A DNA stretch of 64,000 nucleotides from Saccharopolyspora hordei (GTDB lineage: Bacteria > Actinomycetota > Actinomycetes > Mycobacteriales > Pseudonocardiaceae). Made by a program: the position numbers and the translations under genes. Positions 29,884 through 38,100 of the stretch are shown piece after piece. The notes under the pieces are model-generated. The model saw only the letters and a list, made by a program, of their open reading frames with translations. It had not been told where the DNA came from and ran no database searches. Numbering within the stretch: the stretch's first letter is position 1; each line of letters starts with the position of its first letter. The DNA lies in the NCBI RefSeq assembly GCF_013410345.1, contig NZ_JACCFJ010000001.1, positions 310,001 through 374,000 of the forward strand, read 5' to 3'.

Positions 29884-30468
29884 TCACGGGGTCAGGCGGA
29901 ACTCCACCGGCTCGCTGTTGAGCGAGGCCAGCCGGGCCACCACCTGGTACTGGCCCGCCGCGGCCCGGGGCTGGCCGGGGTCGCAGTCCGGGGTGGACGT
30001 CACGCCGGACCACTGCACGTCGTTGCGGACCGGCTGCCCCGGTTCCAGCAGCGGCTGCTCGTTGGTCGACTCCGAGTAGCAGTCGTTGCTGGACCACACG
30101 TGCTTGCCGCTCTGGGAGGTCACGGTCAGCTCGCGCAGCATCCGGTTGGTGTCGCGCACGCACGGGCGGTCGCCGGCGTTGGTGACCACGATGCTCATCG
30201 GCACCGGGTCACCGACCCGGAACTCGGGGCGGGGCACCTCGGCGGCCACCCGGATCACCTCGTCCGGGCACTGCGGCGGTGGTTCGTCCGCCGCGATCGC
30301 GACCGGCGCGCCCTGCGGCGGAGCGGCCTGCGGTTCCCGCGCCGATCCACCCAGCAGCGCCACCGCGCCCCAGCCGACGAGGCCGACCGCGGCCAGGACC
30401 GCGACGATCGCCACCGCGCGGCGGCGCCAGTACACCGCGGCGGGCAACGGCCCGTTCGGATCAAGCAC
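29884..30468 (-). CDS. Hypothetical single-pass membrane protein with extracytoplasmic beta domain
   Basis: A 194-residue protein. Residues about 17-40 form a membrane anchor (AVAIVAVLAAVGLVGWGAVALLG), followed by a Pro/Ala linker. The outer domain from about residue 65 (CPDEVIRVAAEVPRPEFRVGDPVPMSIVVTNAG) looks like an immunoglobulin-like beta-sandwich with Cys residues in DRPCVRD, NDCYSE and PDCDPG. A comparable gene sits next to disA in mycobacteria. The function is unknown. It converges on disA with a 4-bp gap, so the two may share transcription termination signals within coding sequence. Confidence 0.8.
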   Translation of the reverse strand: MLDPNGPLPAAVYWRRRAVAIVAVLAAVGLVGWGAVALLGGSAREPQAAPPQGAPVAIAADEPPPQCPDEVIRVAAEVPRPEFRVGDPVPMSIVVTNAGDRPCVRDTNRMLRELTVTSQSGKHVWSSNDCYSESTNEQPLLEPGQPVRNDVQWSGVTSTPDCDPGQPRAAAGQYQVVARLASLNSEPVEFRLTP

Positions 30469-30707
30469 GCGTCGACAGTAACCCGGCGGATACTCCGAAC
30501 AGCGCCGTCGATGATCACCCGATCGGGTGCAAATCCCGGAAAACCGCCCCGCGCCGCACCGAGACCACGCCGTCGAGTGAGCGAGGGCGGTTCCCTTCCG
30601 CCCGGTGCGACCGGCCGGGTCGTCCCGGGGCCCGGAGGTGACGGTGCGTGCTGGACGTGGGCGTGGCTCATCGCCGGATCCGGGGGCCTGGCACCATCAG
30701 CGGTGCC

Positions 30708-31613
30708 ATGAAGACCTCCGCCGCGAACACCACCGCCCCGCCGCTGGACCCGGTCGAGCTGATCGACTGGTTCACCGCCTCCGCCCGCCCGCTGCCGTGG
30801 CGCGCCCCCGGCACCACGGGGTGGGGCGTGCTGGTCAGCGAGACGATGCTGCAGCAGACGCCGGTCAACCGGGTCCGGCCGATCTGGGAGGAGTGGATGC
30901 GCCGCTGGCCGCGCCCCTCCGACCTGGCCGCCGCGTCGCAGGGCGAGGTGCTGCGCGCCTGGGGCAAGCTCGGCTACCCGCGGCGAGCGCTGCGCCTGCA
31001 CGAGGCCGCCGGGATCATCGCGGCCGAGCACGGCGACGTCGTGCCGTCGGACGTCGACACGCTGCTCGCCCTGCCGGGCGTGGGCGCCTACACCGCGCGC
31101 GCCGTGGCCGCGTTCGCCTACGGCAAGCGGGCCCCGGTGGTCGACACGAACGTGCGGCGCGTGGTGGCCCGCGCGGTGCACGGCGCCGGGGACGCCGGGC
31201 CGCCGTCGACCAAGCGCGACCTCGCCGACGTCGAGGCGCTGCTGCCCGCCGACGACGCCACCGCGGCCAGGCTCTCCGCCGCGCTCATGGAGCTCGGGCA
31301 GGTGGTGTGCACGGTGCGCTCGCCGCAGTGCGAGGCCTGCCCCATCGCGCAGGACTGCGCCTGGCAGCGCGCCGGGCGACCGGCCTACGCGGGGCCGCCG
31401 AAGAAGGTGCAGAAGTTCGCCGGCACCGACCGCCAGGTGCGCGGCAAGCTGCTCGACGTGCTGCGCGGCTCCGACGGACCGGTGGAGCGCGCGCAGCTGG
31501 ACGCGGTGTGGTCCGACGCCGGGCAGCGCGACCGCTGCCTGGACTCGCTGCTGGTGGACGGGCTCATCGAGCAGACCGACGACGGTCGCTTCGCGCTGCC
31601 CGGGGAGCACTGA
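30708..31613 (+). CDS. mutY: A/G-specific adenine glycosylase
   Basis: A 301-residue HhH-GPD DNA glycosylase that removes adenine opposite 8-oxoguanine. The catalytic Glu is in LVSETMLQQTPV. The helix-hairpin-helix is LLALPGVGAYTARAVAAFAYG, followed by the catalytic Asp in VVDTNVRRV. The 4Fe-4S cluster is ligated by C-x6-C-x2-C-x5-C in VCTVRSPQCEACPIAQDC. The C-terminus is shorter than in E. coli MutY, with a reduced MutT-like domain, as usual in actinobacteria. ATG 30708 is preferred over an upstream 30648 start, which adds an unconserved leader. Confidence 0.94.
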   Translation: MKTSAANTTAPPLDPVELIDWFTASARPLPWRAPGTTGWGVLVSETMLQQTPVNRVRPIWEEWMRRWPRPSDLAAASQGEVLRAWGKLGYPRRALRLHEAAGIIAAEHGDVVPSDVDTLLALPGVGAYTARAVAAFAYGKRAPVVDTNVRRVVARAVHGAGDAGPPSTKRDLADVEALLPADDATAARLSAALMELGQVVCTVRSPQCEACPIAQDCAWQRAGRPAYAGPPKKVQKFAGTDRQVRGKLLDVLRGSDGPVERAQLDAVWSDAGQRDRCLDSLLVDGLIEQTDDGRFALPGEH

Positions 31614-32129
31614 ATGGCGCACGCGCTGGTCTTCCTCTTCGACGAGAGCACGGAGTCGCGGCTGCGCGACCTGTGCCGGCGGCTGGACGAGGCGGGCGTG
31701 CCGAGCACGGCAGGCAAGCACCGGCCGCACGTGACGCTGGCGTCCGCGGGGAGCATCCCGGCCGCCGCCCGGAAGGCCGTGCGCGCCGAGCTGGAGCTGC
31801 TGGCGGTCCCGGACCTGTGGCTGCACACCCTCGGCACGGTCCCCGGCGAGGACCGGACGCTGCTGCTGGGCGCGGTGGTGGACGCCGAGCTGCTCGCGGT
31901 GCACTCCGCGGTGCACGACGCGCTGGCGGGCCGGGTGCAGAACCCGTCGGCCTACCACTTCCCGGGCGCGTGGATCCCGCACTGCACCCTCGCCCAGGGC
32001 CTCTCCGACGACCAGCTCGCCGCGGGTTTCCGCGCCCTGCAACCGCCGGACGCGGTGCGCGCGGCGATCAGCGAGGTGGCCGTCCTCGACACCCGCAGCG
32101 GAGGCCTCGAGACCGTCCTCGCCCGCTGA
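31614..32129 (+). CDS. 2'-5' RNA ligase / phosphoesterase family protein
   Basis: A 171-residue protein of the 2H phosphoesterase superfamily. Its two HxT motifs are present: HVT in KHRPHVTLAS and HCT in WIPHCTLAQG, positioned about 90 residues apart. Members act on 2',5'-linked or cyclic nucleotide ends. The physiological substrate is unknown. Its ATG abuts the mutY TGA directly, indicating coupling to mutY. Confidence 0.87.
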   Translation: MAHALVFLFDESTESRLRDLCRRLDEAGVPSTAGKHRPHVTLASAGSIPAAARKAVRAELELLAVPDLWLHTLGTVPGEDRTLLLGAVVDAELLAVHSAVHDALAGRVQNPSAYHFPGAWIPHCTLAQGLSDDQLAAGFRALQPPDAVRAAISEVAVLDTRSGGLETVLAR

Positions 32130-32268
32130 CGTCACCGGGTGGTGCGTCCCGCTGCGCTGGGCGCGTTCTCGTCAGTCCACCGTGGAGGGTCGGCGCCGAC
32201 CACGACTTGCCGAGCGCCGGGCGAGCCGCCACTTTTGGATCGGCACCCCGCGCACGGCAGGAGGAGGC

Positions 32269-32949
32269 ATGGACGTCGACGGCGTGAGCATCCTCGCCCG
32301 CGGGATCGCGGCCAAGGGGCCGGAAGGCGTCGTGTTCAGCAACCTCGACCTGCAGGTCTCCGCCGGGGCGCTGGCCGTGGTGGCCGGTCCCGGCGGGTCC
32401 GGGCGGACCTCGCTGCTGCTCGCGCTGTCCGGCCGCCTCCCGCTCATCACCGGCTACCTGGACGTCTCCGGGTACGTGCTGCCGGAGAGCGCCCGGGTGG
32501 TGCGCAAGCTCATCCGCCCGGCCCGGGTGCGACCGGGCTGCGAGCTGGAGCCCAAGCACCGCGTCAAGGAGGCGATCTTCGAGCGGCGCCTGATCAGCCG
32601 CGTCTCCGCCGGCGCCGTCGAGGACGCGCTCGACCTGGTCGGCCTCGACCCCGACCGGTCCGCGCTGGTCGGCGACCTGCACCCGGCGGACCAGCTGCTG
32701 CTCGCGGTGGCGCTGACGATCGCCGGCGGGCCCGCCGGGATCCTCGTCGACGACGTCGACGTCGGCCTGCCGCTGGCCGCGCAGTCGCGGGTGTGGTCGG
32801 CGCTGCACGAGGTGGCCCGGACCGGGACGACGGTGCTGGCCAGCGCCGCGGAGGCCCCCGCCGGTGACGTCGAGATCATCCCCCTCCCCCCGCGCGAGCG
32901 GGACTGGTCCACCGACGTGTTCGACCTGCTGGAGGAGGACGCGCCGTGA
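32269..32949 (+). CDS. ABC-type ATPase subunit with degenerate motifs
   Basis: A 226-residue protein with the ABC nucleotide-binding fold. Walker A is GPGGSGRT (40-47), with Arg46 in place of the canonical Lys. The LSGGQ signature is replaced by DLHPADQLLLAVAL, and Walker B reads ILVDDVDVGL with Asp instead of the catalytic Glu. Hydrolysis is therefore doubtful or unusual. It overlaps the YhgE/Pip gene by 4 bases, so the two should form a complex. The ATG at 32269 follows GGAGGAGG; upstream in-frame codons are not supported. Confidence 0.85.
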   Translation: MDVDGVSILARGIAAKGPEGVVFSNLDLQVSAGALAVVAGPGGSGRTSLLLALSGRLPLITGYLDVSGYVLPESARVVRKLIRPARVRPGCELEPKHRVKEAIFERRLISRVSAGAVEDALDLVGLDPDRSALVGDLHPADQLLLAVALTIAGGPAGILVDDVDVGLPLAAQSRVWSALHEVARTGTTVLASAAEAPAGDVEIIPLPPRERDWSTDVFDLLEEDAP

Positions 32950-34886
32950 AAGCCCTCGCGCTGGCCTGGCTGGAGCTGCGGCGCTTCCGCGGCCCCCTGC
33001 GCCGCTACGTGCCCCTGGTGCTGGTGCTGGTGCCCCTGCTGTACGGCGCGCTGTACCTGTGGTCGAACTGGGACCCCTACGGCAGGCTGCGCCAGGTCCC
33101 GGTGGCGGTGGTCAACGCCGACGTGCCGGTGGACGCCCGCGGCGAGCACCTCGACGCCGGCGAGCAGTTCGTGCAGCAGCTCAAGGCCACCGACACCTTC
33201 GACTGGCACTTCGTGGACGCCGGGGAGGCCCGGCGGGGCCTGGAGTCGGGCCGCTACTACTTCACCGTGGAGGTGCCGCCGGACTTCAGCGCCCGGCTGG
33301 CCAGCGCGGCCGAACGCACCCCGGAACGCGCGGCGCTGCGCATCGTCAAGGACGACGCCAACGGCTACATCGTCGGCGTCATGGCCGACACGGTGAAGAC
33401 CGAGCTGCAGAACCAGGTCAACGCCGCCGCGCACGCGACCTACGCCCGCGCGCTCTACGGCGAGCTGGGCCAGGCGCGGGAGAAGCTGCAGACGGCGTCG
33501 GAGGCGTCGAAGAAGCTGGTCGACGGCACCGAGCTGCACAAGCAGGGCACCGACGCGCTCACCCGCGGGCTCGGCGGGGTGCGGGACGGCGCCGGCCAGG
33601 TCGCGCGCGGCGTGCAGACCGTCTCGGACGCCAGCGCCCAGCTTGACCAGCAGCTGGGCGGCATCACCGACTTCACCGCCGAGCGGCTGCCCGGCGCGGT
33701 CAACGCGCTGGTCGACGCCAGCGGCGTCGCGGTCGAGCAGCTGAGCGCGATCGCGGCCACCACCGGGTCGCTCAACCAGCGGGCCGCGGAGGGCCGCACG
33801 GCCGTCGAGGAGCTCGGCGCGGCGCGCCCGGAGCTCGCCGAGGACCCCGCCTACCAGCGCGCGGTGGACCTCGCCCGGCAGCTCGCCGAAGCCGCGACGA
33901 GCGCGGACGGGTCCGCCCAGGGGGCGTTGACCGCCGCGCAGGACGCCCAGCAGCGGGCGCTGGGGCTGCAGGACGAGGTCGGCCCGCTGCAGGAGCAGGT
34001 CCGCGCGATCAGCGGCCCGGCCGACACGCTGCGCGCGGGCGCGGCGGAGCTGTCCGGCGGCAGCGACGGCATCACCCACGGGCTGAGCACGCTGGTCACC
34101 AGCAGCGGCGTGCTGCACACCGGGGCCGGGCAGCTCAACGACGGCGCCAAGTCCCTCCAGCAGCTGGTGGACGACACGCTGGGCAAGATCCCGCCGACCA
34201 ACCCGACCGAGGTCGCCCGCGCCGCCGAGGTGCTGGGCTCGCCGACCGAGATCCACACCGAGAACGTCCACCCCGCCCACGTCTACGGGCGCGGGCTGGC
34301 GCCGTTCTTCTTCGCCATCGCGCTGTGGGTGTTCGGGCTGTTCGCCTACCTGCTGCTCAAGCCGGTGAACCAGCGGGCGGTGGCGGACCGGGTCAACGCG
34401 TGGACGATCGCGCTGGCCGGGTTCCTGCCCGCGGCCGCGCTGGGCGTGCTCGGCGGGTTGGTGCTGCTCGCGGTGGTCACCTTCGGGCTGGGCCTGGACC
34501 CGGTGCACCCGTGGTGGACCGCTGGGCTGGTGTCGCTGGCCGCGCTCGCGTTCGTGGCGGTCGTGCACTTCCTGCGCACCGCGCTGGGCGCGGTCGGTGA
34601 CCTGCTGTCGCTGGTGCTGCTCATCGTCCAGCTCACCGCCTCCGGCGGGCTGTACCCGATGGAGACCACGCCGGTGCCGTTCCAGGCGGTGCACCCGTTC
34701 CTGCCGATGAGCTACCTGGTGCACGGGCTGCGGGTGACGATCTCCGGCGGCGACGTGCAGCGGCTGCTGCAGGACGTCACGGTGCTGTCCGGGACGCTGG
34801 TGGTCGTCCTGCTGCTGACCACCCTGGTCGTCCAGCGCCAGCGCACCTGGACGGTGGCCCGCCTGCACCCCCAGGTGGAGCTGTAG
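32946..34886 (+). CDS. YhgE/Pip-family membrane protein (ABC-2-like)
   Basis: A 646-residue protein. One N-terminal helix (about 21-40, VPLVLVLVPLLYGALYLW) is followed by a long extracytoplasmic region (about 45-440) rich in helices and coiled-coil-like repeats (AREKLQTASEASKKLVDGTELHKQGTDALTRGLGG). The C-terminus has five or so helices (FFFAIALWVFGLFAYLLLKP onward). This is the YhgE/Pip layout, related to phage-infection proteins and EsaA of type VII systems. The overlapping ATPase gene supports an ABC-2-type exporter. The substrate is unknown. Confidence 0.88.
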   Translation: MKALALAWLELRRFRGPLRRYVPLVLVLVPLLYGALYLWSNWDPYGRLRQVPVAVVNADVPVDARGEHLDAGEQFVQQLKATDTFDWHFVDAGEARRGLESGRYYFTVEVPPDFSARLASAAERTPERAALRIVKDDANGYIVGVMADTVKTELQNQVNAAAHATYARALYGELGQAREKLQTASEASKKLVDGTELHKQGTDALTRGLGGVRDGAGQVARGVQTVSDASAQLDQQLGGITDFTAERLPGAVNALVDASGVAVEQLSAIAATTGSLNQRAAEGRTAVEELGAARPELAEDPAYQRAVDLARQLAEAATSADGSAQGALTAAQDAQQRALGLQDEVGPLQEQVRAISGPADTLRAGAAELSGGSDGITHGLSTLVTSSGVLHTGAGQLNDGAKSLQQLVDDTLGKIPPTNPTEVARAAEVLGSPTEIHTENVHPAHVYGRGLAPFFFAIALWVFGLFAYLLLKPVNQRAVADRVNAWTIALAGFLPAAALGVLGGLVLLAVVTFGLGLDPVHPWWTAGLVSLAALAFVAVVHFLRTALGAVGDLLSLVLLIVQLTASGGLYPMETTPVPFQAVHPFLPMSYLVHGLRVTISGGDVQRLLQDVTVLSGTLVVVLLLTTLVVQRQRTWTVARLHPQVEL

Positions 34887-34919
34887 CGGCGACCACGCTC
34901 CCCCGCGGCCCGGCGCGAG

Positions 34920-34925
34920 TAGCCT
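34920..34925 (+). promoter_or_regulatory. Candidate -10 element (TAGCCT) for leaderless mhuD
   Basis: TAGCCT ends 6 bp before the mhuD ATG and no Shine-Dalgarno sequence intervenes. It is the third copy of this arrangement in the window. Confidence 0.5.
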
Positions 34926-34931
34926 GGCCAC

Positions 34932-35240
34932 ATGGCTGTTGTGAAGATCAACGCGATCGAGGTCCCGGAAGGCGCCGGCCCGGAGCTGGAGAAGCGGTTC
35001 GCCTCGCGGCACGGCTCGGTGGACGACGCGCCCGGCTTCCTCGGGTTCGAGCTGCTGCGCCCGGTGAAGGGCGACAACCGCTACTTCGTGTACACCAAGT
35101 GGGAGTCCGAGGAGGCCTTCCAGGCCTGGGCGAACGGCCCGGCCAAGGCCGCGCACGCCGGTGAGGCGAAGAACCCGGTGGCCACCGGCTCCAGCTTGCT
35201 GGAGTTCGAGCTGGTCCAGGAGTCCAAGCCGGAGCGGTGA
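34932..35240 (+). CDS. mhuD: Heme-degrading monooxygenase, MhuD-like
   Basis: A 102-residue ABM/dimeric ferredoxin-like fold. It agrees with mycobacterial MhuD from MAVVKINAIEVPEGAG through GFLGFELLRPVKGDNRYFV to AWANGPAKAAHAG and VATGSSLLEFELV. The key residues Asn7, Trp66 and His75 fall at exactly the MhuD positions; His75 is the heme ligand, and Asn7 and Trp66 shape the ruffled heme. MhuD opens heme to release iron and mycobilin. It is a single gene with a leaderless-type start. The window also carries an iron-box-controlled iron transporter at 41.9-44.9 kb. Confidence 0.93.
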   Translation: MAVVKINAIEVPEGAGPELEKRFASRHGSVDDAPGFLGFELLRPVKGDNRYFVYTKWESEEAFQAWANGPAKAAHAGEAKNPVATGSSLLEFELVQESKPER

Positions 35241-35279
35241 GCAGGCAGCGGGCGCTCCGCCGGTGCGCGGGGCACCCGC

Positions 35280-36269
35280 TCAACCGACCACCAGCGTCGC
35301 CAGCACCGCGCGGTGGTCGGCGCCCGGCACCGGGAAGACCTCGAAGGCCTGGGGGGTGATCCCCGCCGTGGTGAGGACGTGGTCGAGCACCACCGGCGGC
35401 GGGAACCAGCCCGCGGGCCACGTGGCGTCCAGCCCCGCGCCGGTGGCCGCGGCGGCGTCGGTGTAGCCGCGCCCGAGCAGGTCACCGAGGCCGGTGTGGT
35501 CGAGCGTCGCGTTGAAGTCGCCCGCCAGCACGCGCGGCGTGCCGGTCAGCGGCACCTGGCCGAGGTCGCCCAGCTCGCGCCGCCACACGTCGTGCGTGTC
35601 GCTGCCCATCGGGTACAGCGTGTGCACCGCGACGACCTCGACGGGACGGCTGCCCGGTCGTTCCAGCAGCGCCGACGGCTGGGCCAGCGTCGAGTCCGGC
35701 ACCAGGTCGAGCTCGCGCAGCGGGTAGCGCGCCGCGATGCCGGAGCCCTCGGCTTTCGGGCCCGCGTGGAACACCCGGTGCGGCAGCTCCGCGGCCAGCC
35801 CCGCGGCGTCCAACCGCGCGACCAGCTCCGGGGTGAGCTCCTGCAGGCTGAGCACGTCGACGTCGTGGCGCCGCACCAGGTCCACGACCCGCGCCGCGTC
35901 CGCCTGGCCGAAGTAGGCGTTGACCGACAGCACCCGCAGCTCGCCGCCCCGCGCCGGGGGCGCGCTGGACACCGCCCGCGGCGCGACGCCGACCGCGAGC
36001 AGCACCGTCACCAGCCCCACCAGCAGGGCCGTCGGCCACTGGCGCAGCAGCAGACCGGCGAGCGCGAGGACCGCCCCCACCAGCACCCCGTACGGCGTCA
36101 GCGCCACCAGCGCCACGGTGTAGCGGTCGACGTCCCACCCGAGCAGCGGCAGCGCCGCCCACGCCGCGAACCCGACGCCCACCACGGCCAGCACGACGGA
36201 GAGCACCCGTCGACCCCGCCCGCGGGCCCCGGTCTGCTGCTCCGGCTCCTCGACCAACGTCCGAACCAC
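35280..36269 (-). CDS. Endonuclease/exonuclease/phosphatase-family membrane protein
   Basis: A 329-residue protein. Three N-terminal helices (about 20-95) precede an EEP catalytic domain outside the membrane: LRVLSVNAYFGQADA, VDVLSLQELTPELV with the metal-binding Glu, VEVVAVHTLYPMG with the catalytic His, RVLAGDFNATLDH with Asp and Asn, and PGADHRAVLATLVV with the final Asp-His. The substrate (DNA, phospholipid or sphingomyelin-like) cannot be told from sequence. GTG 36269 is chosen for the AGGGGG upstream; GTG 36296 would add nine residues. Confidence 0.85.
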   Translation of the reverse strand: MVRTLVEEPEQQTGARGRGRRVLSVVLAVVGVGFAAWAALPLLGWDVDRYTVALVALTPYGVLVGAVLALAGLLLRQWPTALLVGLVTVLLAVGVAPRAVSSAPPARGGELRVLSVNAYFGQADAARVVDLVRRHDVDVLSLQELTPELVARLDAAGLAAELPHRVFHAGPKAEGSGIAARYPLRELDLVPDSTLAQPSALLERPGSRPVEVVAVHTLYPMGSDTHDVWRRELGDLGQVPLTGTPRVLAGDFNATLDHTGLGDLLGRGYTDAAAATGAGLDATWPAGWFPPPVVLDHVLTTAGITPQAFEVFPVPGADHRAVLATLVVG

Positions 36270-36395
36270 TGCGACCCCCTGTCCGTCCGGTCTCACCCAG
36301 CGTGGCAGCGCGCGGTGCGCGGCCTGTCAGCACCCCTGCGGAGCGCGGCTGTGCGAGGCGGCGGAGGAGATCCGGGGCCGAGGGGCCGGTCGCGG

Positions 36396-37286
36396 TCAGC
36401 GCCCGTTCCGCCGCAGCACGGAGACGGCCCGGACCGTGGTGTACCCGCGCCACTCCAGGGCGGCGGCGGGCGAGTGGCTGGTGAAGTCGACCGCCCACCC
36501 GCCGTCGGCGAGCTGGCCCTGCTCCAGCCGGTCGAGGTCCGCGGCCACCGCCTCGGGGGCGAGCAGGGCGCGGACCGGGCGGTCCGGTTCGGGCGCGTGG
36601 TCGAGGGGGCGGAGCGCCTCGCCCTCCGCACCACCGACGACCGCGAGCACCCCGTCCGGTGGGACGAACTGCGCGAGGTGGTCGAGCAGCTCGCGCGCCT
36701 CCGGGTGGGTGTCGGCGGTGGCGTCGAGGAGCTGGAGGGCGAAGGACAGGACGTGCGCGGAGGGGGCGCGGTCGGTCCGGCGGACGGCGTCGAAGCAGTA
36801 CCAGGTGGCCTTCTCCAGCCACGGGTGCTCGCGGACGGACTCGTCCCAGCGCGCCAGGCGGTGCGCCTGCGCGGCCACGGCGGCGGTGATCTGTAGCGAC
36901 GACTCCGTCGGGTCCGCCTGGACCCAGAACGGCGCGCACGCCGTGGGGTCGCTGACCGGCAGCGCGAACGGGAGGCCCCCGTCGGGGAGCGTCTCCGCCG
37001 CCAGCCAGTCGAGCAGTGCCTCGGTGTGCGGGGCGTGGCGCGCCCGGGCGTCGGCGAGGGCTTCGAAGGCGTGCAGCGCGGCGGCCGGCTGGCTCTCCGG
37101 CGCGCGGAGGTCCGGTTCGAGCCCCCACCCGTAGCCGCCGTCGGGGTTGCGGTAGGCGTCGAGCGCGGTGACGACCGCGTGCCGCGCGGCGTCGTCACCG
37201 GTGGTGGCGGCCTCGAAGCGCCGCCGGTCGAGGGTGCGCGCGTGCGAGGTCAGGAAGGCCCTCGCCCGTTCCACGTCGATGCTCAT
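36396..37286 (-). CDS. Cyclase/prenyltransferase-fold (alpha-toroid) protein
   Basis: A 296-residue soluble protein built of repeated Gly/Trp turns resembling squalene-hopene cyclase QW motifs: NPDGGYGWGLEPDLR near the N-terminus, LPDGGLPFAL in the middle and LADGGWAVDFTSHS near the C-terminus. It lacks the DxDD catalytic acid motif of squalene cyclases, so a terpene-cyclase function is doubtful. Similar uncharacterised proteins occur in actinomycetes. Its ATG overlaps the TGA of the AraC-family gene by ATGA, so the regulator and this gene are coupled. Confidence 0.75.
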   Translation of the reverse strand: MSIDVERARAFLTSHARTLDRRRFEAATTGDDAARHAVVTALDAYRNPDGGYGWGLEPDLRAPESQPAAALHAFEALADARARHAPHTEALLDWLAAETLPDGGLPFALPVSDPTACAPFWVQADPTESSLQITAAVAAQAHRLARWDESVREHPWLEKATWYCFDAVRRTDRAPSAHVLSFALQLLDATADTHPEARELLDHLAQFVPPDGVLAVVGGAEGEALRPLDHAPEPDRPVRALLAPEAVAADLDRLEQGQLADGGWAVDFTSHSPAAALEWRGYTTVRAVSVLRRNGR

Positions 37287-38005
37287 GCCCGCACCTCACC
37301 ACGCGCGGGGGCGGCCTGGCTTGGACGAATCGGCCACGACCCGGTGAGCTCGGCCGGGGTCCGCCCCGCGAGCCGCGTGGTCTCGCGGGTGAAGTGCGCC
37401 TGGTCCACGTAGCCCGCGGTCGCGGCGGCCTCGGCCAGCGACAGCCCGGACCGCGCCAGGTGCAGCGCGCGCTGGAAGCGGTGGATCCGCGCGAGCGTCT
37501 TCAGGCCGTAGCCGAAGACCCGCGTGCTGACCCTGCGCAACGAGCGTTCCGAGAGGCCGTGGCGCTGCGCCGTCTCGCGCACGCCCAGGCCGTCGCGGGC
37601 CGCGCGGTCGAGGGAGGCCGCCAGGCGCAGGGCCGCCCGGTCGGGGTCGGCTCGCGTCCACAGGTCGAGGAAGACCTGCTCCAGGGCACCGGCCGGGTCG
37701 TCGTCGAACGAGCGCGCGGGGAGGGCGACGAGCTCGGACAGCGCGACCCGCCGGTCGGTCAGCTCATCGGCGGGCACGCCCAGCAGCGCGTGGGCCACGC
37801 CCGGGGGCATGCGCAGGCCCCAGGTCACCTCCTCAGGAGCGGTGTGCACCGCCATCGCCCGGGTGTCGGGTCCCGCGACGACCAAGCGGTGCTGGAACCA
37901 CATCAGGTCCAGCACCCCGTCCGGGACGACGTGGTGGTGACCGCTGGACCGCACGCGCCACAGCGTCACGCCGGTCCTGGGACCGCGTCGCGCCGCGTAG
38001 CTCAC
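37283..38005 (-). CDS. AraC-family transcriptional regulator
   Basis: A 240-residue regulator. The N-terminal half (HHHVVPDGVLDLMWFQHRLVVAGPD...) is the DUF6597/cupin-like sensory region common in actinobacterial AraC proteins. The C-terminal 100 residues hold two helix-turn-helix motifs, LGVRETAQRHGLSERSLRRVSTRVFG and LSLAEAAATAGYVDQAHFTRETTRLAG. The GTG at 38005 is selected because GGAGGGAGG is 9 bases upstream; GTG 38014 abuts that site. It is divergent from dedA and coupled to the cyclase-fold gene, its likely target. Confidence 0.87.
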   Translation of the reverse strand: MSYAARRGPRTGVTLWRVRSSGHHHVVPDGVLDLMWFQHRLVVAGPDTRAMAVHTAPEEVTWGLRMPPGVAHALLGVPADELTDRRVALSELVALPARSFDDDPAGALEQVFLDLWTRADPDRAALRLAASLDRAARDGLGVRETAQRHGLSERSLRRVSTRVFGYGLKTLARIHRFQRALHLARSGLSLAEAAATAGYVDQAHFTRETTRLAGRTPAELTGSWPIRPSQAAPARGEVRA

Positions 38006-38100
38006 CTGCCCCACCTCCCTCCGGTCAGCGTAGGAGCGCCGACGACGGCGTGCGCTAGATCACCGACCGGGTGAAGGGAGTCGCCCGAACGGCTGGAATC

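Noticed and set aside
30708-31613. MutY as C-terminally truncated pseudogene
   Set aside because: Catalytic residues and the Fe-S cluster are intact, and short C-termini are normal in actinobacteria.
32946-34886. YhgE/Pip protein as part of a type VII secretion locus
   Set aside because: No EccC, WXG100 or PE/PPE-like genes are nearby. The only partner is the overlapping ATPase.
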